Source: Streptomyces ipomoeae 91-03 (GTDB lineage: Bacteria; Actinomycetota; Actinomycetes; Streptomycetales; Streptomycetaceae). Taken from it: DNA of 64,000 nt. The first letter of the stretch is position 1. Every line of letters starts with the position of its first letter. Below, in pieces: positions 50,002 through 58,134 of this stretch. A program made the translations under genes and the position numbers. Location of the stretch: contig NZ_AEJC01000056.1 in NCBI RefSeq assembly GCF_000317595.1, positions 31,771 through 95,770 on the forward strand. Direction: 5' to 3'. The notes beneath the pieces are model-generated. The model saw only the letters and a program-made list of their open reading frames with translations, ran no database searches and was not told the DNA's origin.

Positions 50002-53000
50002 AGGGCCGGCACGCTCTTTGTCATGCCCCCCGCGGGCACTGGCCGTTACTGGTCCTCGCCATCTCCGTGCTGCTCTCCGCCCTGCTCTTCGAGGGGTGGA
50101 GCCACAATGAGGTGGACGCCTCGCGGGCGCGGCTCGACTGCACCGGGCCCGTTCCGAAGAGCGTGGACGAAGGCGGCCCGGTGCTGCGTATCAGCGGTGA
50201 CCGGGTGTTGTCGGCCGGGATGCCCGCCCGTACCGTCGCCCTCACGTTCGACGGGGGCCCGGACCCCGTCTGGACCCCGCGCCTGCTCGACCTGCTGCAC
50301 GAACACCGGGCACACGCCACCTTCTTCCTCGACGGCTCCCGGATGGCCCACTACCCGCAGCTCGTACGCCGCATCCTCGCCGAACGCCATGAGATCGGGT
50401 CCCGCACCTACAGCGGCGCCGCCCTGGGCCCGGCGTCCCGGACCCGTGGCCGCCTCGAACTGTCGCTCAGCCAGCGGGCGTTGGCGGGTGCCGCCGGAGT
50501 TCGCACCACGCTGCTGCGGATGCCGGGGACCACTGCCGTGGACACACTGTGCGGCGCCGAATGGAAGGCGGCGCTGCGCGCCGCCGCGGACGGGTATGTG
50601 GTGGTCGCCGCAGACCCCTCGTCCCGGAGTCCTGCCCGGGGCGCGATCCGCCAGTTCGCCCACACCGACCTGGGCTACGGCGAGGCCAAGGGGCTGCTCC
50701 GCGGTTATGACGCCGACGTGTTCACCACCGTGACGGACGGGCTCGGCTGGGCCCCGGCCAATCCGCGGGCGTCCGCCGGCGAGCGACGGGAGGGCGTCGT
50801 TCTGCTGCGGGCCGCGGATGCCGGGCAGATGCTGGCCGACGGCATGACCTGGCTGCTCGTGGCGGTGGGGGTGCTGGGCGTACTGCGGCTGCTGATGCTC
50901 GTCCTCATGGCCCGCACGCATGTCCGGCGCATCGACCGTGCCGCGACCGGCCACGGCGGCTCCCGTCCACGGGAGGTCGCCGATCCGGTCACCGTCCTCG
51001 TCCCCGCGCACAACGAGGAGGCGGGGATCGGATCCACCATCCGCTCGCTGCTCGCCTCCACCCACCCGCATCTGCAGATCATGGTGATCGACGACGGGTC
51101 GACGGACCGAACGGCCGACATCGTCGAAGGTATCGCCGATCCGCGGGTGACGGTGATACGCCGGTGCCATTCCGGCAAGGCAGCCGCCCTCAACCACGGT
51201 CTGGCCTGGGCGATGCACGACATCGTGGTCATGATCGACGCGGACACCGTTCTCGAGCCCGACGCCGTGTACCGCCTCATCCAGCCGCTCGCGGACCCGG
51301 CCGTCGGCGCGGTCAGTGGCAACGCCAAGGTCGGCAACCGGCACCGGTTGCTCGCCAGATGGCAGCACCTGGAGTACGTCTTCGGGTTCAACCTCGACCG
51401 CCGCATGCTCGACGTGCTCAAGTGCATTCCGACGGTGCCCGGTGCCATCAGCGCCTTCCGGCGGGAGGCTCTGATCGACGTCGGCGGCGTCAGTGAGGAC
51501 ACGCTCGCCGAGGACACCGACCTCACGATGGCCCTGTGGCGGGCCGGCTGGCAGGCGGCCTACGAGGAGTCCGCGATCGGCTGGACGGAGGTGCCCGTCT
51601 CGCTGCGCCAGTTGTGGCGGCAGCGCTACCGCTGGTGCTACGGCACTCTCCAAGCCGTGTGCAAGCACCGCCGTGCCCTTGTCGAACGGGGCCCGGCCGG
51701 ACGCTTCGGCCGCCGCGGGCTGACCTACGTCACGCTCTTCCAGGTCGCACTGCCACTGTTCGCGCCGGTCATCGACGTCTTCGCTGTGTACGGGGCACTC
51801 TTCGAAAACCCTGTGCAGGCCGCAGCGGTGTGGTTCGGTTTCCTCGCCATGGAGGTGTTCTGCGCGCGGTACGCGCTGCGGCTGGACGGTGAACCGACGA
51901 GGGATCTGTGGACCATGCCCTTCCAGCTCTTCGTCTACCGGCAGTTGATGTACCTGGTCGTCATCCAGTCGGTGGTCACCCTGGTGGTCGGCGGGCGGCT
52001 GAAGTGGCAGCGTCCGCACCGCGCCGGTACGGCCGACCAAGAGTCCCGTACGGCAGCCCCCCACGCCGAAGCCATGGGCGAAGCGACCGGCCGTCACCGG
52101 GTCTTCCGTCACGCCGCCGGGCTCGGGACCGACAGCCGACGACTGGCGGCCGATGCACCCGCCGTTGACCGCACCGATGGTCCGTCCGCAGGCGGTGCGC
52201 CCGTCCGAACGGCTTCACGGCGCCTCGAACGGAACGGATCACCGGGCCTGGCCGACGGGTTGAGCGCGTCGTCCGACGCCGACCGGAACGCGGGACGGGC
52301 GGCGATACCTGAACCGCGCTTTGTGCCATACCTGTTCGAACCGTGGGCGTCGGTGCCGGAGCCCACGAACCGGGCGCCGGGGAGCGGGAACGGCCCGCCC
52401 GCGTTCGGGAGCACCCACCCGCGGCGGCGATCGGCCCGTGTCCACCGCAGCCGGAACCGCCGGATCGCGCGAACACTGCTCGTGCTAGCCCTCCCGCTGC
52501 TGCTGGTTCCGGTCGGCGCCTACCTCTGGGCCGACTTCACCCTCAACCGCGAGGTCGATCTGGGCGAGGTCGGCATCCGTCCCCCGGAGGGCAGGGGCAC
52601 CAACTATCTGATCGTGGGGTCCGACAGCCGGGAGGGCCTCACCGAGGCGGCCAGGAGGAAGCTGCACACCGGCTCGTTCGCGGGCAGCCGCACCGACTCG
52701 ATGATCCTCCTGCACACCGGCGCGCACGGCACCACGATGGTGAGTCTGCCGCGCGACTCATGGGTGACCATCCCTCGGACCCTCCGTCCCGAGACCGGCA
52801 AGTCCCTCCCCGCTTCCCGGGACAAACTCAACGCCGCGTACACCCTGGGCGGCCCCGAACTTCTCGTACAGACCATTGAGCACAACACGGGCCTGCGCGT
52901 CGATCACTACGCGGAGATCGGTCTGGGCGGTTTCGTCCGCGTCGTGGACGCTCTCGGTGGCGTGGAGATGTGTATGGACCGTGACATCAAGGACAAGGAC

Positions 53001-53426
53001 TCGGGCCTGGATGTGAAGCGCGGCTGCCAGGTCTTCGACGGTGCGAAGGCGCTCGCGTTCGTCCGGCAACGCAAACAGGAGGCCCAGGGCGATCTGGGCC
53101 GAACGATGAACCAGCAGAAGTTCCTGGCCGCGCTCGCCGAGCGAGCCACCCGGTCCGACGTCGCATTCACCCCGTCCAGGCTTCTTCCGGCCGCGGACGC
53201 GGGCCTCGACACGCTCGTCGTCGACGAGGGCACGGGTCTGACGGAACTCGCCGCGATGTTCCAGGCGTTGCGGAACGTCACGGGGGGCGGCGGCAGGCAG
53301 ATCAACGTGCCCGCGTCCGATGTGGACCTCCACACCGCCAAGGGCATCGCCGTGCTGTGGGACACCGCACGGGCGAATCGGCTTTTCAGGGAGCTGAGGA
53401 ACGACCTGCCCGTCACCAACCAGTGA
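49998..53426 (+). CDS. Fusion of polysaccharide-deacetylase-like domain, GT2 glycosyltransferase and LCP domain
   Basis: 1142 residues. A signal anchor at about 17-35 is followed by a NodB-like domain (about 75-270), a helix at about 280-305, GT2 (about 325-560), several membrane helices (about 570-665), a Ser/Pro-rich linker (about 690-820), another helix (823-845) and an LCP domain (about 860-1050). GT2 motifs are intact: VIDDGSTDRT, MIDADTV, EDTDLT and QRYRWCYG (QxxRW), as in processive synthases. LCP motifs are intact: IVGSDSREG, RTDSMILL, MVSLPRDSW. The deacetylase is not: TFDDGP reads TFDGGP and HEIGNHTYSH reads HEIGSRTYSG, losing metal ligands. It probably makes and attaches an envelope polysaccharide. 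Downstream of a coupled leader and cassette B. Confidence 0.9.
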   Translation: MKGRHALCHAPRGHWPLLVLAISVLLSALLFEGWSHNEVDASRARLDCTGPVPKSVDEGGPVLRISGDRVLSAGMPARTVALTFDGGPDPVWTPRLLDLLHEHRAHATFFLDGSRMAHYPQLVRRILAERHEIGSRTYSGAALGPASRTRGRLELSLSQRALAGAAGVRTTLLRMPGTTAVDTLCGAEWKAALRAAADGYVVVAADPSSRSPARGAIRQFAHTDLGYGEAKGLLRGYDADVFTTVTDGLGWAPANPRASAGERREGVVLLRAADAGQMLADGMTWLLVAVGVLGVLRLLMLVLMARTHVRRIDRAATGHGGSRPREVADPVTVLVPAHNEEAGIGSTIRSLLASTHPHLQIMVIDDGSTDRTADIVEGIADPRVTVIRRCHSGKAAALNHGLAWAMHDIVVMIDADTVLEPDAVYRLIQPLADPAVGAVSGNAKVGNRHRLLARWQHLEYVFGFNLDRRMLDVLKCIPTVPGAISAFRREALIDVGGVSEDTLAEDTDLTMALWRAGWQAAYEESAIGWTEVPVSLRQLWRQRYRWCYGTLQAVCKHRRALVERGPAGRFGRRGLTYVTLFQVALPLFAPVIDVFAVYGALFENPVQAAAVWFGFLAMEVFCARYALRLDGEPTRDLWTMPFQLFVYRQLMYLVVIQSVVTLVVGGRLKWQRPHRAGTADQESRTAAPHAEAMGEATGRHRVFRHAAGLGTDSRRLAADAPAVDRTDGPSAGGAPVRTASRRLERNGSPGLADGLSASSDADRNAGRAAIPEPRFVPYLFEPWASVPEPTNRAPGSGNGPPAFGSTHPRRRSARVHRSRNRRIARTLLVLALPLLLVPVGAYLWADFTLNREVDLGEVGIRPPEGRGTNYLIVGSDSREGLTEAARRKLHTGSFAGSRTDSMILLHTGAHGTTMVSLPRDSWVTIPRTLRPETGKSLPASRDKLNAAYTLGGPELLVQTIEHNTGLRVDHYAEIGLGGFVRVVDALGGVEMCMDRDIKDKDSGLDVKRGCQVFDGAKALAFVRQRKQEAQGDLGRTMNQQKFLAALAERATRSDVAFTPSRLLPAADAGLDTLVVDEGTGLTELAAMFQALRNVTGGGGRQINVPASDVDLHTAKGIAVLWDTARANRLFRELRNDLPVTNQ

Positions 53427-53742
53427 ATTTCACCGCGTGATGTCACGTCGAAACGGCTGCCCTGAGCTGCGGGGACCATCAGTCGGGGCGCGCCATTGCA
53501 CGAAGATCCTCAGTAGTGCCGCATCGGGCAACGCTCGCCTTGGCGTTGGAGCGATCCGCGAGATGGCCGCCTCGTCGAGGCGTTCGCCTCAGGGCTGCCC
53601 AGGACGAGAGCCGGGGCGAGACGCCGCAGTCGCGGCAGGAGTGACCACACGCCCCCGTGACCCCGTGGCCCGACATGATGAGTGTCACCGCGCCAAGATC
53701 ACCGAGCATCGTGGGCTCGTTGTCCGGAGGGGTGTCGACGAC
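53427..53742. other. Non-coding spacer before the IS3 remnant
   Basis: About 315 nt with no supportable gene. A frame through it is open only over part and lacks a domain. Confidence 0.4.
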
Positions 53743-53899
53743 GGCCCGTGGCGAGATGCGGACCAGGTCGAACGCGCCGTCGTCCAGTGGGTCGGCTGAT
53801 ACAACACCGAGCGCCCGCACTCCGCTCTCGGGCTACATCCCACCCGAGGAATTCGAAGCCGCGTACTACCGTTGCCTGGCCACCTCGAATGCCGCCTGA
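53743..53899 (+). mobile_element. Decayed C-terminal end of an IS3-family transposase (OrfB)
   Basis: GPWRDADQVERAVVQWVG, a TGA where Trp is expected, then YNTERPHSALG, followed by a +1 shift into YIPPEEFEAAYYR. Together they spell the end of the IS3 OrfB rve domain (WYNxxRxHSxLGyxPPxEfe). One nonsense codon and one frameshift within 60 nt, and no inverted repeats found. Confidence 0.8.
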
Positions 53900-54013
53900 C
53901 GGCACGTAAACCGGCCGCTACGAAACTCGGGGCAGCTCACTCCGCTCGCGGATCCTGTTGCTGAGGGATCAGAGCCGGTTGTGCTGGTGCCACCCCGGCG
54001 AAGGGCCCTCACT

Positions 54014-54844
54014 GTGGGAAGCGACCCCTCTCTCACGTACGCGTTCGACCGTGTCCAGGGCGCCTGGCAGACCATGGCCGCCCGCGGCGAATTCACCGAG
54101 CAGACCCTCGACAAGTTCGGTCTGTTGCTCAAACGCTGCGAGCGCTCCATGCAACTGCGCGGCGTCGTCGTCCTCGGCGATGTCACCGCCGATCCGGTGG
54201 AGGACTTCGTCACCGCCCGCGGCCACAGCCGCCACGGTCGTGTCACCGACTCCGCGGCGGCCACGATGCGGCTACGCCGCTCAGTAGTCCGCACCGCCTA
54301 CCGCACCCTGCGCGAACTCGGACCGAGCGACGCCGACCCCGCCCGGGACATCGTCCTGCCCGCCCGTGCGATCGATGGTGTCCGGCCGCCGGCCGGCGGT
54401 CACAGCGGCGAGATCGGGCACATCCGCGTACGAGACCTCGACGTCAGCCATCGCCGCGTATGGATGCACGGCTCCACCAAGGTGGACGCACGCTGGTGCC
54501 CCCTGGACGACTGGGCCCTCAACGTCCTCACCAGTCGCGCCGAGTTCGTCAGCGCACGGCAGCTCCGCAAGGAATCCGCGCCGAACGCCCGCCTGGCCGT
54601 GTCCGACCGGCACGGCTCCGATGCCTACCTGCAGGCACGTGCCTGTGTCGCCCTGGGCGACCTCCTCAGGCGCATCGGTCTTGGTGACGAGGAGGACGTC
54701 AAACCGTCCTCGATCACCGCCTGGGCGGCGGTCGCGGAGTTCGAACGCACCGGGCGCATCGAGGACGCCGCCCGTCGCCTCGGCCTGCGTTCCCTGGATC
54801 GCGCGGCGGCGGTCAGGGCTCGCTTTCGGACCGTCAGGCGTTGA
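54014..54844 (+). CDS. Tyrosine-recombinase-like protein lacking obvious catalytic residues
   Basis: 276 residues. The N-terminal half is helical like a SAM-type core-binding domain (YAFDRVQGAWQTMAARGEFT). The middle has GEIGHIRVRDLDVSHRRVWM, then HGSTKVDARWCPLDDWALNV, which fits the start of a phage-integrase catalytic domain. The expected H-x-x-R and Tyr motifs near the end are replaced by ITAWAAVAEFERTGRIEDAA, resembling a helix-turn-helix-like repeat. Possibly a domesticated or regulatory recombinase relative. GTG 54014 with GAAGGG 8 nt upstream. Its end overlaps the convergent tartrate dehydrogenase gene by 11 bp. Confidence 0.55.
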   Translation: MGSDPSLTYAFDRVQGAWQTMAARGEFTEQTLDKFGLLLKRCERSMQLRGVVVLGDVTADPVEDFVTARGHSRHGRVTDSAAATMRLRRSVVRTAYRTLRELGPSDADPARDIVLPARAIDGVRPPAGGHSGEIGHIRVRDLDVSHRRVWMHGSTKVDARWCPLDDWALNVLTSRAEFVSARQLRKESAPNARLAVSDRHGSDAYLQARACVALGDLLRRIGLGDEEDVKPSSITAWAAVAEFERTGRIEDAARRLGLRSLDRAAAVRARFRTVRR

Positions 54845-55928
54845 GTGCGTCGATCAGCGCCTTGGTCACGTCCTCGGTCGTGGCCGTGCCGCCGACGTCG
54901 CGGGTGAGGATGCCCGCACCGGTCGTGGCCTCGATCGCCTTGTTCAGGCGGGCCGCCTGGTCGGGCAGGCCGAAGTGCTCCAGCATCAGCGCGGCGCTGC
55001 CGACCGCGCCGATCGGGTTGGCCAGGCCCTGGCCCGCGATGTCCGGGGCGGAGCCGTGGACCGGCTCGAACATGCTGGGGAAGCGGCGCTCGGGGTTGAG
55101 GTTGGCGCTGGCGGCCAGGCCCAGGCTGCCGGCGAGTGCGCTGCCGAGGTCGGAGAGGATGTCGGCGTTGAGGTTGGAGGCGACCACGACCGAGAGATCC
55201 TCGGGCTTGAGGACGAACTTCGCGGACATCGCGTCCACGAGCACGCTCTCCGTCTCCACGTCCGGGTAGTCGGCGGCGACGCGCTTGAAGACGTCGTCCC
55301 ACAGGACCATGCCGTACTGCTGGGCGTTGCTCTTCGTCACCGAGGAGACCTTGCGGCGGCTGCGCGTACGGGCCAGATCGAAGGCGAACCGCATGATCCG
55401 TTCGCAGCCCACCTCGGTGAACAGGGCGGATTGGACGGCGACTTCACCGCCGTGTCCGCGTCCACCGAGGTTGCGGCCACCGAGGCCCGCGTACTCGCCC
55501 TCGCTGTTCTCGCGGACGACGACCCAGTCGAGGTCCGTGTCGTCGGCCTTGCGCAACGGGCTCTGGACGCCCGGCAGGAAGTGCACGGGGCGGACGTTGG
55601 CCCACTGGTCGAAGTTCTGGCAGATCTTCAGGCGCAGGCCCCACAGGCTGATGTGGTCGGGGACGGTGGGCCAGCCGACCGCGCCGAAGTAGATCGAGTC
55701 GAAGTCCTTGAGCCGGTCGAGGCCGTCCTCGTCCATCATCTTGCCGGTGCGCTCGTAGTACTCGCAGCCCCAGGGGAACTCCTCCCAGGCGAAGGCGAAG
55801 GGGGCGGCGGAGTCCTGGGAGTTCTCGGCCAGGGCGTCCAGGACGGCTCGTCCGGCGGCGACGACCTCCTTGCCCACCCCGTCGGCGGGGATGGCGGCGA
55901 TGCGGAACGTGCGGGGTGCGGCTGTCAT
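54834..55928 (-). CDS. Tartrate dehydrogenase/decarboxylase (D-malate dehydrogenase family)
   Basis: 364 residues of the beta-decarboxylating dehydrogenase family (TtuC/YeaU). IAAIPADGVGKEVVAAG binds NAD. DWVVVRENSEGEYAGLGGR and then RSRRKVSSVTKSNAQQYGMV match the substrate loop of tartrate/D-malate enzymes, unlike isocitrate or isopropylmalate ones. VDAMSAKFVLKPEDLSVVV and FEPVHGSAPDIAGQG carry the metal-binding Asp and C-terminal NAD site. Converts meso-tartrate to D-glycerate or D-malate to pyruvate. ATG 55928 with GGAGG upstream. A motif shared with the other units of the cluster lies about 80 nt upstream. Confidence 0.9.
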   Translation of the reverse strand: MTAAPRTFRIAAIPADGVGKEVVAAGRAVLDALAENSQDSAAPFAFAWEEFPWGCEYYERTGKMMDEDGLDRLKDFDSIYFGAVGWPTVPDHISLWGLRLKICQNFDQWANVRPVHFLPGVQSPLRKADDTDLDWVVVRENSEGEYAGLGGRNLGGRGHGGEVAVQSALFTEVGCERIMRFAFDLARTRSRRKVSSVTKSNAQQYGMVLWDDVFKRVAADYPDVETESVLVDAMSAKFVLKPEDLSVVVASNLNADILSDLGSALAGSLGLAASANLNPERRFPSMFEPVHGSAPDIAGQGLANPIGAVGSAALMLEHFGLPDQAARLNKAIEATTGAGILTRDVGGTATTEDVTKALIDALNA

Positions 55929-56006
55929 GGGTGCCTCCGGCTCGCTGTCGTGCGGTCGGTTCGAGTCAACACACCGGCGTCGCGGCGCGTCCAAGACCTG
56001 CTTTCG

Positions 56007-56021
56007 ATACGACGTATAGGC
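56007..56021 (-). promoter_or_regulatory. Regulator-box candidate A (tartrate dehydrogenase promoter)
   Basis: ATACG-A-CGTAT palindrome overlapping CGTATAGGC, 80-90 nt upstream of the tartrate dehydrogenase start. Confidence 0.5.
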
Positions 56022-56040
56022 GTGGCCGATCGGTCCGGCG

Positions 56041-56940
56041 TCACGCGGGGCGTGCCCGCCGCTCCGCCAAGGACCTGGTGAGAGTGAGGAACGCCCGCGC
56101 GGCCGGTGTGAGGTGCGCGGGCAGGCTGACCATCGCCACATGGAGGTGGGCGGTCGGCTCGATGGGAGCGACCACGGCACCGCACCGGCGGGCCAGCCGG
56201 GTCCAGGAGGAGGGCAGGACCGCGACGCCCACCCCGGTGAGGACCAGCGGCAGGATCGACGTGCGGTGGTCGACGACCGTCACGATCTCCGTGCCGGTGC
56301 CGCCCGCGGTGATGTCGTCCACGATGCTGCGCATCAGGCTGCCGGTGCGGGAGGCGATGAGCTTCTGGCCGGCCAGGTCCTCGGGCCGGATCGTGACGTC
56401 GTCCTCGATCGTCCCGCCGGGCGCGGCGACGACGACGAACGGCTGGTCCTCGACGTGCAGGACGTCCAGCCCGGACGGGTGCACAGGTGCGGCGCTGCCC
56501 AGCAGGCCCAGTTCGCAGGCGCCGCTGCGCACCAGGGAGACGACCTCGTCCGGGGTGAAGGCGGCCTGGGTGCGCACCGTCACCGACGGATGCAGCTCGG
56601 TGAAGCGGTGGATGAGGGTGGTGAGCGGTTCGATGCCGGGCGAGGGCATGGTGGCGACCTCGACGCTGCCGCCGTGCAGCCCGGCGAGCCCGGCCGCGGT
56701 GTCCCGTACGGCGGCCAGGTCCCGCAGCACGCGCCGGCTCGGCTCCAGTAGTTCCGCACCGGCTTCGCTCAGTACGACGCCCTGTCCCACCCGGTGGAAG
56801 AGGGCCACCCCGAGGTCGGCCTCCAGGTTCGCCATCGCCTGGGACAGCGACGGCTGGGCCACGTGGAGGGCGGCGGCGGCCTTGCTGAAACCACCGTGCT
56901 CGACGATGGCGAGGAAGTACTCCAGTTGCCGGGCGTCCAC
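56041..56940 (-). CDS. LysR family transcriptional regulator
   Basis: 299 residues. N-terminal winged HTH: QLEYFLAIVEHGGFSKAAAA, quoted to 20, then HVAQPSLSQAMANLEADLGV. Effector domain from about residue 90 with VEVATMPSPGIEPLTTLI and GVGVAVLPSSW. It lies between the glycerate kinase and tartrate dehydrogenase genes on the same strand, so it likely senses tartrate or malate and controls the cluster. ATG 56940, GAGACGCC upstream. Confidence 0.92.
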   Translation of the reverse strand: MDARQLEYFLAIVEHGGFSKAAAALHVAQPSLSQAMANLEADLGVALFHRVGQGVVLSEAGAELLEPSRRVLRDLAAVRDTAAGLAGLHGGSVEVATMPSPGIEPLTTLIHRFTELHPSVTVRTQAAFTPDEVVSLVRSGACELGLLGSAAPVHPSGLDVLHVEDQPFVVVAAPGGTIEDDVTIRPEDLAGQKLIASRTGSLMRSIVDDITAGGTGTEIVTVVDHRTSILPLVLTGVGVAVLPSSWTRLARRCGAVVAPIEPTAHLHVAMVSLPAHLTPAARAFLTLTRSLAERRARPA

Positions 56941-56980
56941 GGCGTCTCCCCGCTCTGTGCTGGTACGACGGGCGGAGCGA

Positions 56981-56987
56981 GCCTATC
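56981..56987 (-). promoter_or_regulatory. Regulator-box half-site B (lysR promoter)
   Basis: GCCTATC, about 40 nt upstream of the LysR start, overlapping the glycerate kinase stop codon. It is the same half-site as in site C before dctA. Confidence 0.4.
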
Positions 56988-58134
56988 TACCGGTTTCCGT
57001 TCCTCCGCGTCCGATCCAGCGGTCGGCGAGGGTTCGCCCGCACTGGGCGAGCAGTCGCGCCGACAGGGCGCTGTCGTTCGCGCTGTCCTGGTCGGTCAGG
57101 TCCGTCAGGGCCTGGACGGAGCGGAAGTGGGCGGCGGTCCTGTCGGCGGGAAGAGTGCAGCGGCCGGCCACCGCGTGCACCGCCACCCCGAGTCGGCGGG
57201 CCCGCCGGGCGAGCGCGATGGGCAGCTTGCCCGACAGGGACTGCTCGTCGAGGCTGCCCTCGCCGGTGACGACGAAGTCGCTCCCGGCCAGCAGTTCGTC
57301 GGCACCGAGCAGGGTGAGGAAGTAGTCGGCCCCCGACCGCACCCGCCCGCCCAGCAGCATCCCGGCATACCCGAGCCCGCCGGCCGCCCCGGCACCGGGG
57401 ACATCGGCAAGACCTGCTGCCTCTGCGACGCCCGCCGCTTGCAGTCGCCGTACGAAGTCGGCGAGCGCGTCGTCCAGTTCCCGCACCTCGCTCGCGGTCG
57501 CCCCCTTCTGTGGACCGTAGACGGCCGCCGCGCCCGTCGTCCCGAGCAGCGGGTTGTCCACGTCGGTGGCGAGGACGAGGTCGACACCCGCCAGGGCCGC
57601 GCGGGCCTCGGCGAGGTGGACCGTACGGAGAGCGGCGAGTGCTCCGCCGCCCGGGCCGATCGGTGTGCCGTCCTCCCCGCCCAGCGTCGCGCCGAGGGAC
57701 TGCAGCAGGCCCGCGCCGCCGTCGGTGGTGGCGACCCCGCCGAGCGCGAGGACGATCGTGTCCGCCCCGCCCGCCAGCGCGTACCGGACAGCCTCGCCGA
57801 TGCCCCGGCTGGTGGCCGTGAGCGGCGCCTTGCGCCCGCCCGGCAGAACGCCGAGCCCGCAGATGGCCGCCGCCTCGATGAGAACGGTACGGCCACGCAC
57901 CGCGACCTCGGCCGTGACGGGCCGGCCGGTCGGCCCGGTCACCGTGATCTTCTCGGAGCGGAACCGGCCCGCGCAGCCGGCGGCCACGCTCCCCTCGCCC
58001 CCGTCCGCCAACGGGAGTCGGACGACCCGAGTCAGGGGGGCGGCCTCCAGCAGCCCGCGTTCCAGTGCGCGGGCGACCTCGTCGGCGCTGAGGGAGCCCT
58101 TGAACTTGTCCGGGGCGATCAGTACGGACACCAT
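56983..58134 (-). CDS. Glycerate kinase (GlxK/GarK family)
   Basis: 383 residues. VLIAPDKFKGSLSADEVARA is the family signature at the start. LPLADGGEGSV, GVATTDGGAGLLQSLG and DVDNPLLGTTGAAAVYGPQK follow, then VVTGEGSLDEQSLSGKLP. It phosphorylates D-glycerate to 2-phosphoglycerate. Overlaps the dctA stop by 1 nt (TGATG), so the two are co-translated. Acts on the product of tartrate decarboxylation by the enzyme at 54834, completing the route to glycolysis. Confidence 0.93.
   Translation of the reverse strand: MVSVLIAPDKFKGSLSADEVARALERGLLEAAPLTRVVRLPLADGGEGSVAAGCAGRFRSEKITVTGPTGRPVTAEVAVRGRTVLIEAAAICGLGVLPGGRKAPLTATSRGIGEAVRYALAGGADTIVLALGGVATTDGGAGLLQSLGATLGGEDGTPIGPGGGALAALRTVHLAEARAALAGVDLVLATDVDNPLLGTTGAAAVYGPQKGATASEVRELDDALADFVRRLQAAGVAEAAGLADVPGAGAAGGLGYAGMLLGGRVRSGADYFLTLLGADELLAGSDFVVTGEGSLDEQSLSGKLPIALARRARRLGVAVHAVAGRCTLPADRTAAHFRSVQALTDLTDQDSANDSALSARLLAQCGRTLADRWIGRGGTETGR

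Noticed and set aside
53437..53799. A 120-codon hypothetical gene
   Set aside because: Its end is the IS3 transposase remnant up to a nonsense codon; the upstream part has no support.
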